The notes under the pieces: model-generated | What the model was told of the DNA's origin: nothing | Database searches by the model: none | Seen by the model: only the letters and a program-made list of their open reading frames with translations | DNA from: Gemmatimonadota bacterium | GTDB taxonomy: Bacteria > Gemmatimonadota > Gemmatimonadetes > Longimicrobiales > Gaopeijiaceae | Direction of reading: 5' to 3' | Length of the DNA stretch: 23,582 nt | Assembly (NCBI GenBank): GCA_021295835.1 | Contig: JAGWBP010000028.1 | Coordinates: 1-23,582, forward strand | Position numbers and translations under genes: made by a program | Part shown: piece by piece, positions 6,615 to 15,242 of the stretch | How the letters are laid out: each line of letters opens with the position of its first letter | Position numbering within the stretch: position 1 is the first letter of the stretch

Positions 6615-7105
6615 TCTGCTTCTCTCTCCTCTCAGTTCCCCTTTCGGGGCCGTGAAAGGGCTTCTCCGACCGAAAAGTCCGTGGTGCCGTCGTCATCGGC
6701 GGTCCTAGCTCCGCTCCCCGAGCCCGTCTGGACGCTGCAGCGCCTCGTACGCCGGGATCGTGACCTGTCGCTCAAGACGCAGGAACCGTGCCAGCACGGT
6801 GGCGGCGAGAAGTGGACGGCGACGAGAAGTGCGTTCGCTGCGGGCAGGCTCTCCGGGCCAGGCCGCGTGCGCAGCCGCGGTCGCGGCTCCGATGAAGGGC
6901 GCGATTCCGGTGGGTGGCGGCAGAGAAGCCATCGCGATAGTCTTGGCAGCAACGTGGACCCGGAGCTGCTGGCGGCGGCGCTCGGGAGGGGCCGAAGCTG
7001 CGGCAGCCCTTGCCAGCGGTGCGCTTCGCCGCTCTCGGTGCTCGCGCGAGACTGTCCACGCACTGCCGCACCCCTTCGACACCCTACTGCCACACGAGAC
7101 CACGT
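6615..7105. other. 491-bp gap between divergent genes; no supported gene
   Basis: This region must hold the promoters of the minus-strand Ig lipoprotein and of the plus-strand M16 peptidase, but no convincing -35/-10 pair was found. A hairpin CCCTTTC (6639-6645) / GAAAGGG (6654-6660) would lie in the lipoprotein mRNA leader just upstream of its ribosome binding site. Open frames exist on both strands, but their composition is Arg/Ala/Ser-rich as expected for chance frames in GC-rich DNA, and none resembles a family I know. Confidence 0.5.
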
Positions 7106-9877
7106 ATGAACCCGACGACACTCATCCTGGCGGCGCTCCTGCCAGCGGCCGACACCTTCGAGATCCCCTTTGCGAAGCACACCCTGGAGAACGGTCTCGA
7201 GGTCATCCTGCATGTGGACGAGTCCGATCCGCTCGCCGCAGTGGCGATGACCTTCCATGTGGGCTCGGCCCGCGAGGTGGAGGGGCGCACCGGCTTCGCG
7301 CATCTCTTCGAGCACCTATTCTTCCTCGACTCCGAGAACCTCGGTCCCGGCGGGCTCGACCGCCTCATGACCCGCATCGGCAGCTCGACCAACGGCTCCA
7401 CCAGCCGCGACCGCACCAACTACTTCGAGGTCGTGCCGATCGACGGGCTGGAGAAGGCGCTCTGGGCGGAGGCGGACAAGCTCGGCTTCTTCATCAACAC
7501 GGTCAGCGAGTCGGTGGTGGCGAAGGAGAAGCAGGTCGTCAAGAACGAGAAGCGCCAGGGGGTGGACAACCGCCCCTACGGCCACACGTCGTTCGTGATC
7601 GACCGGGCGATGTTCCCCGAAGGCCATCCCTACGGCTGGCAGGTCATCGGCTCTCTGGCCGACCTGGATGCCGCCGCCGTCGACGACGCGAAGGAGTTCC
7701 ACCGCCTTTGGTACGGCCCCAACAACGCGACGCTGGTCGTTGCGGGCGACATCGATCCCGCCCAGACGATGGAGTGGATCGAGAAGTACTTCGGGGAGAT
7801 CCCGGCGCGGCCCACGCCCGACGGGGCCGAGCCTCCGCCGGTTGTTCTCGCGGAGACCCGGAGCCTCTTCCACGAGGACAACTTCGCCAACCTGCCCTTC
7901 CTCACCCTCGCCTGGCCGACCGTCGAGCTCTACCACCCCGACGCCTACGCGCTGGACGTGCTCGGCGCCCTGCTGAGCGACGGCCGCTCGACGCCGTTCT
8001 ACAAGGTGCTGGTCGAGGAGAGGGGACTCGCTCCGCAGACGAGCGCCAGCCACCGAGCCGAGGAGCTCGCGGGGCAGTTCTTCGTGCAGCTCCCGGCCTA
8101 CGCGGGAACGGACCTCGACTCGGTGCGCAGGGCGGTGGACGAGGCCTTCGCCCGCTTCGAGGAGGGGGGCGTGCCGACCGACGAGCTCAGGCGGGTGAAG
8201 GCGGGGACGGAGACCGACTTCTATCGGGGACTCTCGAGTGCCCTCGGCAAGGCCTTCCAACTGGCACGCTACAGCATCTTCGCCGACGACCCGGGCTACG
8301 CGGGAGAGGACCTCCGGCGGCTGGTTGCGGTCTCGGCGGAGGACGTGATGCGCGTCTACGAGGGCTACATCAAGGACAGGCCGCACGTCGCAGCCAGCTT
8401 CGTGCCGCGCGGGCAGGTCGAGCTGGCGCTGGTGGGTGCCGAGCGCGCCGAGGTTGTCGTCGAGCCGATCGTCCAGGGTGCCGAGGAGGAGTTCACCGTT
8501 ACCCGCGGCGAAGGGAGAACCCCGGCAAGGTCGTTCGATCGCTCCGTCGAGCCGCCCTTCGGAGAGTCGCCGAGCGTGCGTGCTCCCGAGGTGTTCGAGG
8601 AGACTCTGGCGAATGGCCTCCGGGTCCTAGGAGTGGAGGATCGGGAGAACCCGATGGTGCAGTTCGAGCTCAGTTTCCCGGGCGGCATGCTGCTCGAGGA
8701 GCCCGGACGCACCGGAGTCGCCAACCTTCTGGCGGAGACGATGCTCGAGGGAACCGCGACGCGGACCGCAGAAGAGCTCGAGCAGGCGATCGATCTTCTC
8801 GGGGCGTCGATCCAGGTCGGCTCGGGGGCGGAGATCTTCCGGGTATCGGGGAGTGTGCTGGCCCGCAACTACGCGGAGACGATGGCGCTCGTGGAGGAGG
8901 TTCTGCTGGAGCCCCGCTTCGACCCTGAGCGCTTCGAGCTCGCTCGCCAGCGGGTGCTGAGCTCGATACAGCGTGCGAAGGCCCAGCCGCAGTTCGTGGC
9001 GTCACGGGCATTCAGCGAGCTCGTGTATGGAGACCATATCCTCGCCGGAAGTCCGATGGGCACGGAGGAATCGGTGGCCGAGTTCACGCTCGACGACCTC
9101 CGGGCCTATCACGAGCGGGCGCTGGTTCCCGCGGCGGCGGCGTTTCTGGTGGCGGGCGCCGTTTCCCCGATGGAGGCGGCCGCGCCGCTTGCGTCCCTTG
9201 CCGAGCGCTGGACGGGCGGGGAGGCTCCGACGCTGCCTGACCAGCCACTCTGGTCGGCGGAGCGCGCGGGGCTGTACTTCATCGACGTTCCGGGGGCGGC
9301 ACAGTCGGTCATCACCGTGGGACGCCTGTCGCTCCCGCGCACCGACGAGGAGCACCATCCCGCGACTGTCATGAATTTCCGGCTGGGCGGCGGCGGCTTC
9401 GCCTCAGATCTGACCCAGATCCTTCGGGAGGGGAAGGGGTACACCTACGGCGTCGGCTCCGGATTTTCGGGGACCAGCTACCCGGGACCCTTCCGCATCG
9501 GCACCTCGGTGCGCTCCAACGTGACCTTCGAGTCGCTCGAGATCATCCGCGACATGCTCGCGAGCTACGGACCCGAATTCGACGCCAAGGACCTGGAGGT
9601 GACGCAGGGCTTCCTCCTCCGGACCAACGCCCGCGCCTTCGAGACGCTGGGCGCGAAGCTCGGGGTGGTGCGCGACGTGGTCAACTACGACTTTGCGCCC
9701 GACTACGTGCTGGAGCAGGAGCAGACCGTGCGCGAGATGACCGTCGAGAGGATTCGCGAGCTCGCGGACCGCCACCTTGGCGGAGAGATGATCTGGCTCG
9801 TGGTCGGAGACGCCGCGACGCAGATGGACCGGTTGGAGGCGCTGGGGCTGGGGAAACCTGTCGTGCTGGAACGGTGA
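7106..9877 (+). CDS. Exported M16 family (pitrilysin/insulinase-type) zinc peptidase, two-lobed
   Basis: The 923-residue protein contains two M16 halves in one chain. In the N-terminal half the inverted zinc motif HLFEH (His66, Glu69, His70) and the downstream ligand Glu148 (in VVKNEKRQG) are all present, spaced as in M16 enzymes. The C-terminal half (from about residue 505, FEETLANGLRVLG) has VANLLAETM where HxxEH would be, so it is the usual non-catalytic lobe that helps form the peptide-enclosing chamber. The ATG at 7106 gives a short signal peptide (MNPTTLILAALLPAA), so the enzyme is probably periplasmic. A start at 7010 adds 32 Arg-rich residues that spoil the signal. It ends convergent with the HTH gene at 9934 across a hairpin. 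Confidence 0.92.
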   Translation: MNPTTLILAALLPAADTFEIPFAKHTLENGLEVILHVDESDPLAAVAMTFHVGSAREVEGRTGFAHLFEHLFFLDSENLGPGGLDRLMTRIGSSTNGSTSRDRTNYFEVVPIDGLEKALWAEADKLGFFINTVSESVVAKEKQVVKNEKRQGVDNRPYGHTSFVIDRAMFPEGHPYGWQVIGSLADLDAAAVDDAKEFHRLWYGPNNATLVVAGDIDPAQTMEWIEKYFGEIPARPTPDGAEPPPVVLAETRSLFHEDNFANLPFLTLAWPTVELYHPDAYALDVLGALLSDGRSTPFYKVLVEERGLAPQTSASHRAEELAGQFFVQLPAYAGTDLDSVRRAVDEAFARFEEGGVPTDELRRVKAGTETDFYRGLSSALGKAFQLARYSIFADDPGYAGEDLRRLVAVSAEDVMRVYEGYIKDRPHVAASFVPRGQVELALVGAERAEVVVEPIVQGAEEEFTVTRGEGRTPARSFDRSVEPPFGESPSVRAPEVFEETLANGLRVLGVEDRENPMVQFELSFPGGMLLEEPGRTGVANLLAETMLEGTATRTAEELEQAIDLLGASIQVGSGAEIFRVSGSVLARNYAETMALVEEVLLEPRFDPERFELARQRVLSSIQRAKAQPQFVASRAFSELVYGDHILAGSPMGTEESVAEFTLDDLRAYHERALVPAAAAFLVAGAVSPMEAAAPLASLAERWTGGEAPTLPDQPLWSAERAGLYFIDVPGAAQSVITVGRLSLPRTDEEHHPATVMNFRLGGGGFASDLTQILREGKGYTYGVGSGFSGTSYPGPFRIGTSVRSNVTFESLEIIRDMLASYGPEFDAKDLEVTQGFLLRTNARAFETLGAKLGVVRDVVNYDFAPDYVLEQEQTVREMTVERIRELADRHLGGEMIWLVVGDAATQMDRLEALGLGKPVVLER

Positions 9878-9914
9878 CGGCTGGGTTTCACCTGTGAACC
9901 GGTGCGCCGAGCCG
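9878..9914. terminator. Possible bidirectional hairpin between convergent genes
   Basis: CGGCT (9878-9882) can pair with AGCCG (9910-9914), enclosing an inner stem GGTT(T)CAC / GTGAACC (9884-9900). It starts directly after the M16 stop and lies 19 bp from the stop of the minus-strand gene, a natural place for a shared terminator. There is no T-run on either side, so termination would be weak or Rho-dependent. Confidence 0.4.
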
Positions 9915-9933
9915 ACCACATGCCAGGCGGCGG

Positions 9934-11436
9934 CTAGCCCGAGTTGTCGGCTGACGCCTCCCCGAACTGCGAGGCGTCGGTGAGCAGGCGCAGCCCCTCG
10001 CGCTCGAGCAGGACGAAGGCCTCGTCGCCCGGGGTGGCCCCGCACGCCCCGAGTGCCACCCGGAGGCACCCCAGTTCGGGTCCGTTCGGGTCGTAGGAGC
10101 GCCAGATGAGCGAAGCGGCATCGACCTTCGGGGGGCGCACGAAGGGAATCCGCACGGAGCCCCCCAGCCCCACACCCAGCCGCTGCGCCACCGCAGGCGA
10201 TACCTTCTGGCTGTTCCCGCGCAGGTGCTGCTCGCTCACCTCGAAGCGGAGCGCCGGCGTTCCGTCCCGGTGCCAGACGACATCGCGGGCGGTGTCCAGG
10301 CTGGCGACCGGCGTATCGGGGGACTCGACGATACTCGCCTGGCCGTTCTCGATTCTGAACTTGGGGGTGCCCAGGTAGTTCCGGACCGTCGCCGGGAGGA
10401 TCTCGAAGGTGGTCGTGATATCCTCCACCAGTTCGCTGGCGTCCGCCGAGCCGCCCCTCTCCTCGATGCGCCTGACAATCGCGTTGACGACTCCCCTGTA
10501 GGGTTCGTCCGTCCACTCCCGCAATCCCCACTTGTCCTTGGTGATGCGCACGAAGAGCGAGTCCGAGGAGAGCATGCTGGCTAGCGACGAGTTGTCGGCA
10601 ATCCTCGTCATGCTGGCAATCTCGCTCTGGGTGCAGCCCGCGCCGACCTCCTGAAGAGCCAGCAGCACGCGGACCCGGCGAGTGTCCCTCAGCGCCAGGT
10701 GGCCCCGGACACGGAAGAGTGCTACGTTGCGGAGGAGTCCCTCCCACTCGACCAGATCCGCGATGCCCAGCTCGGCTCGGAGTCGCCCCTCGTCGACCAG
10801 GCCGATCTCGTCGGCTAGGCCGGGAGCGAGTCGGCGCGCCTCGTCGACCAGTTGGCGGAAGTGGGCGTCGGCCACCAGGCCGTCGATCGGCTCGAAGTCG
10901 GCCACCTGCATCAGCGCCACCTCGGCCGCCTCCCTCCACTCGGGTGGGGAGTCGCCGACGATGAGATCGATGGCTCGCCGGAACTCCTCCTCCTCGGCCG
11001 CCGGGCCTACCAGCCTGCGCAGCCACCGGGCGCCCCGGTCCAGCGACTCGCCGACGCTCTCGCGGACAGTCGCCCGTAGCCGCACCTCCAACTGACGGGC
11101 CCGCTCGCGGGTGACGCCGAAGCCATCGCCGAGGACTGCGAGCGTCACCGGAGTGCGCGAGTAGGTTCGCTGGAGCGCGATCTTCTTGGTGCGCAGGTCC
11201 AGAACGCGGAGCACATCGGCGAATTCCCTGCCGATCCGTATCTCGGAGCGCAGCTTGTTGGCGGCCCCGAGTAGGCCAACGCGCTCGGCGGACGAGTTGA
11301 GGCCGCTCTGCTGCAGTAGCAGCGCCATGTCGATCTCGGCGAGATCGGCGAGCGTCTCGGCACCGTGGAAGAGAGCCGCGGCCCCGAGCAGGCGCTCCAT
11401 GACGTCGCTGCAGGCCAGTTCGGATGAGTCGGACAT
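9934..11436 (-). CDS. Multi-HTH DNA-binding protein with a sigma70 region 4-like domain
   Basis: The 500-residue protein has a helix-turn-helix at about residues 97-120 (TLAVLGDGFGVTRERARQLE) that closely follows the sigma70 region 4.2 consensus, where the RERxRQxE helix reads -35 elements. Regions 1.1-3 of a sigma factor are absent, so it is not a normal sigma factor. Residues about 255-308 look like a winged helix (QSEIASM...LFVRITKDKWGLREW) similar to the HARE-HTH/RpoE-delta fold, and 312-372 may be another (ELVEDITTTF...RNYLGTPKFRIENGQAS). The C-terminal 130 residues are unassigned. It could be a transcription regulator or a nucleoprotein component. The ATG at 11436 has only a weak upstream ACGGA. 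It is divergent from the SRPBCC gene, with 71 bp between the starts. Confidence 0.75.
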   Translation of the reverse strand: MSDSSELACSDVMERLLGAAALFHGAETLADLAEIDMALLLQQSGLNSSAERVGLLGAANKLRSEIRIGREFADVLRVLDLRTKKIALQRTYSRTPVTLAVLGDGFGVTRERARQLEVRLRATVRESVGESLDRGARWLRRLVGPAAEEEEFRRAIDLIVGDSPPEWREAAEVALMQVADFEPIDGLVADAHFRQLVDEARRLAPGLADEIGLVDEGRLRAELGIADLVEWEGLLRNVALFRVRGHLALRDTRRVRVLLALQEVGAGCTQSEIASMTRIADNSSLASMLSSDSLFVRITKDKWGLREWTDEPYRGVVNAIVRRIEERGGSADASELVEDITTTFEILPATVRNYLGTPKFRIENGQASIVESPDTPVASLDTARDVVWHRDGTPALRFEVSEQHLRGNSQKVSPAVAQRLGVGLGGSVRIPFVRPPKVDAASLIWRSYDPNGPELGCLRVALGACGATPGDEAFVLLEREGLRLLTDASQFGEASADNSG

Positions 11437-11507
11437 TTCCGTAATCTACAAATCCGTTACACATGCGTCAACTGGCAACGCCAGACAGGGCTGTCTATGC
11501 TCACTCC

Positions 11508-12083
11508 ATGAGTACTCGAACCCGGTTGCTCCTAGCCTCGGTCGCACGCCCCGGCACAATAGTGGCCGGGGGGCTGGCGCTGGCCGCTGGCACCTTTCTG
11601 ATCGCCGGGATGCTCCTCCCAAGCACCGTCGAGGTCACCCGAACCATCGATGTCGAGACACCCCCGGAGACCATCTTTCCCTTCCTTGACGACCTGCGCG
11701 CGTGGATGGAGTGGACCCCGTGGAGCGAGGTGGCGTCGCGTCTGGAGGGAGCCCCTTCGGGCCCCGGGGCCAGCCGCGTCTGGGACGATCCGCGCCTCGG
11801 AGCGGGGTCGCTAACCCTGGTGCGGACCCGGCCGCCGTCCTCGGAGGAAGGGGCCGTGGGCGTGGACTACCTCGTCGAGCTCGAGGGCGGCGCAATAACC
11901 TTCTCCGGCACCATCGCGCTTGAGGACCGCGGCGTGGCGGCGCGGGTAGTGTGGACCGAGCGGGCGGATCTCGGGTGGAATCCCCTACTGGGGTGGACCG
12001 CGTTTGGGATGGAGGAGTCGCAGGGGCGGCAGCTCGAGGAGAGCCTCGACCGGCTGAAGGCCTTGGCGGAGGGGCGACGCTAG
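11508..12083 (+). CDS. Membrane-anchored SRPBCC (START/polyketide cyclase-like) family protein
   Basis: The 191-residue protein has one N-terminal transmembrane segment (about 17-38) followed by a SRPBCC-type domain: a first strand (VEVTRTIDVETPPETIFPFL), then the family pattern W..W(S/T)PW with GPGASRVWDDPRLGAGSLTL. This fold forms a hydrophobic ligand pocket; ligand and reaction are unknown. ATG 11508 was preferred because it gives a compact N-terminus before the membrane helix; ATG 11463 would add 15 residues and has no ribosome binding site. Its TAG stop shares the palindrome CTAG (12080-12083) with the stop of convergent rho. Confidence 0.75.
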   Translation: MSTRTRLLLASVARPGTIVAGGLALAAGTFLIAGMLLPSTVEVTRTIDVETPPETIFPFLDDLRAWMEWTPWSEVASRLEGAPSGPGASRVWDDPRLGAGSLTLVRTRPPSSEEGAVGVDYLVELEGGAITFSGTIALEDRGVAARVVWTERADLGWNPLLGWTAFGMEESQGRQLEESLDRLKALAEGRR

Positions 12084-13426
12084 ATCCGATCCAGCGCCCG
12101 CGCGACCAGCTCCTCGTTGTTTCTGGTCTGGCGCATCACCCCCAGGAGCTCCTCCATCGCCTCGGCGGGCATCGAGGAGGAGAGTCGCCGCCTCATCGCA
12201 CGAGAGATCCGCAGCCCGTCGGGCGAGAGCAGCAGCTCCTCCTTGCGGGTAGCGGACGCCCTCAGGTCGATGGCCGGGAAGATGCGCCGGTCCGCGAGCT
12301 CCCGGCTGAGCACGAGCTCGCTGTTTCCGGTCCCCTTGAACTCCTCGAAGATGACCTGGTCCATCCGGGATCCGGTGTCGACCAGCGCAGTGGCAATGAT
12401 CGTCAGCGAACCCCCGCCCTGGTCCTCCCGGATCAGGCGGGCGCTCCCCAGAAAGCGCTTGGGTTTCTCGAGCGAGTTGGCGTCCAGCCCCCCGGAGAGC
12501 GTGCGCCCGCTCCCCTCGTTGACGGTGTTGTGGGCCCGCGCTAGGCGGGTGATCGAGTCGAGGATGATGACCACGTCCTTCCCGGCCTCCACCCGACGCC
12601 GGACGCGCTCGAGGGTGATCTCGGCGACCTGGCAGTGGCGGTCGGCGGTCAGGTCGAAGGTGGAGGCGATCACCTCCCCGAAGCCGCACATCTCCATCTC
12701 GGTGACCTCCTCCGGGCGCTCGTCAACCAGGAGGATCAGCAGCTCGCACTCCGGGTGGTTGCGCTCGACCCCCTCGGCCACCGCCTGCAGGACGGTCGTC
12801 TTGCCCGCCTTCGATGGTGCCACGATGAGCGCCCGCTGGCCTTTGCCGATCGGGCAGAAGAGGTCGATGACCCGGTTGGTCATGTCCGGTTCGCCGGCGT
12901 GCACGCGCCCGCACTCCAGAGTAAGCTGCTGCCGGGGGTGCACGGCACCTAGGCGGTCGAACTCGAGCCGGCTGGCGACGCTGTCGGGTGCCATTCCGTT
13001 GACCTGCTCCAGGAAGCGTAGCGGCGGGCTCTTACCGTTGCGGGGACGACGACCGACGGTGCCGACGAGCTCGTCGCCCGTCCGCAGCCCGAATCTGTCG
13101 ATTAGGCGTGACCCGACGAAGATGTCGTTCTTGCCGGGCACATATCCGTCGTCGGGCCGGCGCACGAACCCCGATCCGCTGCCGAGCACCTCCAGCACAC
13201 CGAGCGGCGCACCGGGCTCGCGGGGCTCGCTGGCGCCGCCGTGGGTGCTGCGTTCGCGGTGGGGAGGTGGGCGTCCCCGGCCCCGCCTGCGGCGATTGCG
13301 TCGGGGTGGGCCCTTGGCGGTTCGTTCGGAGGCCGCTGGCCTCTCGACGCCCGGGGAGTCGGTGGAGCGAGCGCCGTCGGGCCCGGGTTCGCTCTGCTGC
13401 ACGTCTGCTTCGTCGTTCGGTTGCAT
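12080..13426 (-). CDS. rho: Transcription termination factor Rho
   Basis: The 448-residue protein matches Rho from about residue 75 to the end. The cold-shock-like RNA-binding domain (VLEVLGSGSGFVR, DDGYVPGKNDIFVG) spans about 76-150. The RecA-type ATPase has Walker A APSKAGKT (203-210), the catalytic loop DERPEEVTEM (235-244), Walker B VVIILD (285-290), and the Q/R-loop and C-terminal blocks (GGGSLTIIATALVDTGSRMD, EEFKGTGNSELVLSR, FPAIDLRASATRKEELL). The usual helical Rho-N segment is missing and residues 1-75 are instead Arg/Pro-rich and probably disordered, a feature known in several phyla that may add RNA affinity. The hexamer unwinds RNA to end transcription. The ATG at 13426 lacks a strong ribosome binding site. 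It overlaps the convergent SRPBCC gene by 4 bp. Confidence 0.97.
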   Translation of the reverse strand: MQPNDEADVQQSEPGPDGARSTDSPGVERPAASERTAKGPPRRNRRRRGRGRPPPHRERSTHGGASEPREPGAPLGVLEVLGSGSGFVRRPDDGYVPGKNDIFVGSRLIDRFGLRTGDELVGTVGRRPRNGKSPPLRFLEQVNGMAPDSVASRLEFDRLGAVHPRQQLTLECGRVHAGEPDMTNRVIDLFCPIGKGQRALIVAPSKAGKTTVLQAVAEGVERNHPECELLILLVDERPEEVTEMEMCGFGEVIASTFDLTADRHCQVAEITLERVRRRVEAGKDVVIILDSITRLARAHNTVNEGSGRTLSGGLDANSLEKPKRFLGSARLIREDQGGGSLTIIATALVDTGSRMDQVIFEEFKGTGNSELVLSRELADRRIFPAIDLRASATRKEELLLSPDGLRISRAMRRRLSSSMPAEAMEELLGVMRQTRNNEELVARALDRI

Positions 13427-13910
13427 TCAACGCTGCCTGAGGTTGGAGCTCGCACGGGCCCTAGGCGGGGGAGTCCCCGTCCTGCCGACCTGGACCCGCG
13501 CTCCTCGCGGCGAACATCGCCGTTCGAGGGCCATCTCGGAGATGGCTCGGGGAGGTCCGAGCGGTGCGCCCGCGCATCCGCGACAGCATTCGTCTGGCGG
13601 AGATGGACACCCGCCGGGGGCGGGCGCAACGGGGCGGCATTCGGTACCGCATGAACATTCGCCCCCGCGATCGGAATTGGCAAGGTGTCGCTCGTTCTGG
13701 ACTACCGCCCCCACATGGAGAGCGGCGCTGGAGACGCTTCATCCGGGCGCCCCGCCTGTCCCCACCCTAGGACGGCCGCGATTGCCCCCGGGCGGCCCCT
13801 GCTGTACGCTATCGCATTGCAACAGCGTTACCTAGTGGACTGGCAGACTCTTGGCACGAAAGATGCTGATTCGGTAACCCGAGCCCTACCCGACAGCGGA
13901 GGAGAGTAAG
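13427..13910. other. 484-bp gap between divergent rho and the exported aromatic/basic protein
   Basis: No supported gene. It must hold both promoters. Small inverted repeats are present, such as GGGGA/TCCCC near 13464-13475 and GCTCGG/CCGAGC near 13546-13563, which could form structures in the rho leader; rho is often autoregulated through its leader, but nothing here proves it. A strong ribosome binding site, GGAGGAG at about 13898-13904, belongs to the downstream plus-strand gene. Confidence 0.45.
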
Positions 13911-15233
13911 ATGACGCACCCGAGGAAGACGCGAGCGATCGGACGGCTGGCCCCGACCGCCGTTCTGATGGCAGCGCTGGCCGCCACCCCGACGGCCGGG
14001 GACGCACAGACCACGGTTGGACTTTCCCTGCAGCTCCTGCATGGAGCACCAGGCGCGAGCTACCTGTGCGTAGACCCCGGTGCCTACCACCGGGGGTGGA
14101 GCCCGCACGAATGCTGGGACTGCTCCTGGTACGACCCGTGGCACCCGGCCTGGTACGATCCGTTCGATCCCTGGCAGGGTCCGTGGACAGGGTGCGGCGC
14201 ATTCCTCCGCACCGGGCCCGGCTCCCTCCATTGGAATACGCACCGCACCTGGTGGCTCTCCTTCGGCTTTCTGGGGTGGCCGTCCCACCGATGGCTCTCC
14301 TACGGTCCCTACGGCCACGCCTACCGTGGCTGGGGCCCGAGCTACTTCGCCGGACTTGGCTGGGGGTACGACCACTACCACTACAGCAACCACTACTACC
14401 GGGGATACCGCAGCGGCTACCGGGATGGCTACCACGACGGCCATTTCGGCGCACGCCACCGCGGCTACCGCACCGGCGGACGTTTGGCGAGGGGCTCCCC
14501 TCTCTTCGGACCTAGGTACAAGGAGAGCGGCGTGGCGAGAGGCGGCGGCAAGAGCAGGGGCAAGGCGAAGCCAAGGGGAAGTGGGAGCGGACAGGGGAAG
14601 GGCGATGTGGGGGGTGGGAGCTCCGGTGGCGGATCCGCGACAGGCATCGCCGCCCCGCGCGGTTCCCGGGCCGCCTTCGGCGACAGTCGTGGCCCGAGGC
14701 GGCCGCGGTCCGGGTTGGGCGGGACCCGTGGTCCCCGTACCGATCCCACCACCCGCCCGCGCGCGGGCCGGACGGGGGGGGGCGTGGTGGGGGTTGGCGG
14801 GGGCGCGACCACCACCCGCCCGCGCAAGGACCGGACCGCGACGGTGAAGACGTCGGTGACCGAGGAGCAGAGGGTGTCGAGGGCGGGCACGCGGACCCGC
14901 TCGCCCTCCAGGGTGAAATCCGTGTCGTCCACCAGAGAGCGCTCGACCGCCAGGGCGAGCACATCAACGCGTCCGACCGCGACGGTGAAGACGTCAGCCC
15001 CGACCACGCAGCGCACATCCGCCAAGCCGAGTACCTCGCGGCGCTCGACCCCCGAAGCGAAGCAGTCGGCACCACGAGGCAGCGCTCCACGACCATCTGC
15101 GACCAAGGCGAGCGTCCCCAGTCGCACAACCGCCAAGTCGCGCACACCCAGTCGCGCATCCGCGAAGGCGAAGTCAGGCTCCAGGAGCTCCACGAAGACG
15201 AAGGCGAGCTCGAAGCGGTCGCGAAGGCGCTAG
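13911..15233 (+). CDS. Exported low-complexity protein: aromatic/His-rich N-half, Arg/Lys/Ser-rich C-half
   Basis: The 440-residue protein has a Sec signal peptide with likely cleavage after Ala32 (AGDA/QTT). Residues 43-190 are extraordinarily rich in Trp, Tyr, His and Gly with repeated WYDP, YRGY and HYHY patterns (for example YDHYHYSNHYYRGYRSGYRD at 153-172) and four Cys at 53, 68, 71 and 95. Residues about 190-300 are Gly/Arg-rich and 300-440 are Ser/Thr/Lys/Arg/Ala-rich, resembling histone H1-type or Lys/Ala/Pro tails. GGAGGAG lies 6 bases before the ATG, so it should be well translated. No family is recognised. A surface or envelope structural role, metal or polyanion binding, or phase separation are guesses. 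The C-half could in principle be extended by a frameshift, but the frame is open throughout. Confidence 0.75.
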   Translation: MTHPRKTRAIGRLAPTAVLMAALAATPTAGDAQTTVGLSLQLLHGAPGASYLCVDPGAYHRGWSPHECWDCSWYDPWHPAWYDPFDPWQGPWTGCGAFLRTGPGSLHWNTHRTWWLSFGFLGWPSHRWLSYGPYGHAYRGWGPSYFAGLGWGYDHYHYSNHYYRGYRSGYRDGYHDGHFGARHRGYRTGGRLARGSPLFGPRYKESGVARGGGKSRGKAKPRGSGSGQGKGDVGGGSSGGGSATGIAAPRGSRAAFGDSRGPRRPRSGLGGTRGPRTDPTTRPRAGRTGGGVVGVGGGATTTRPRKDRTATVKTSVTEEQRVSRAGTRTRSPSRVKSVSSTRERSTARASTSTRPTATVKTSAPTTQRTSAKPSTSRRSTPEAKQSAPRGSAPRPSATKASVPSRTTAKSRTPSRASAKAKSGSRSSTKTKASSKRSRRR

Positions 15234-15242
15234 AAGTGTAAA

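Noticed and set aside
7010..7105. A longer N-terminus for the M16 peptidase
   Set aside because: It would add 32 Arg-rich residues and bury the signal peptide that begins at 7106.
6705..7121. A 138-codon minus-strand ORF between the Ig lipoprotein and M16 genes
   Set aside because: It overlaps the M16 start, is Arg/Ala/Ser-rich and resembles no known family; chance frames of this size are common at this GC content.
9404..11464. A 686-codon open frame on the minus strand over the HTH gene and the M16 3' end
   Set aside because: It is the shadow of the 500-aa HTH protein and of the M16 gene; its composition is Arg/Gly/Pro-rich and no motif is present.
12117..13835. A 572-codon plus-strand frame over rho
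   Set aside because: It is antisense to an unmistakable rho gene and is Ser/Arg-rich without any motif.
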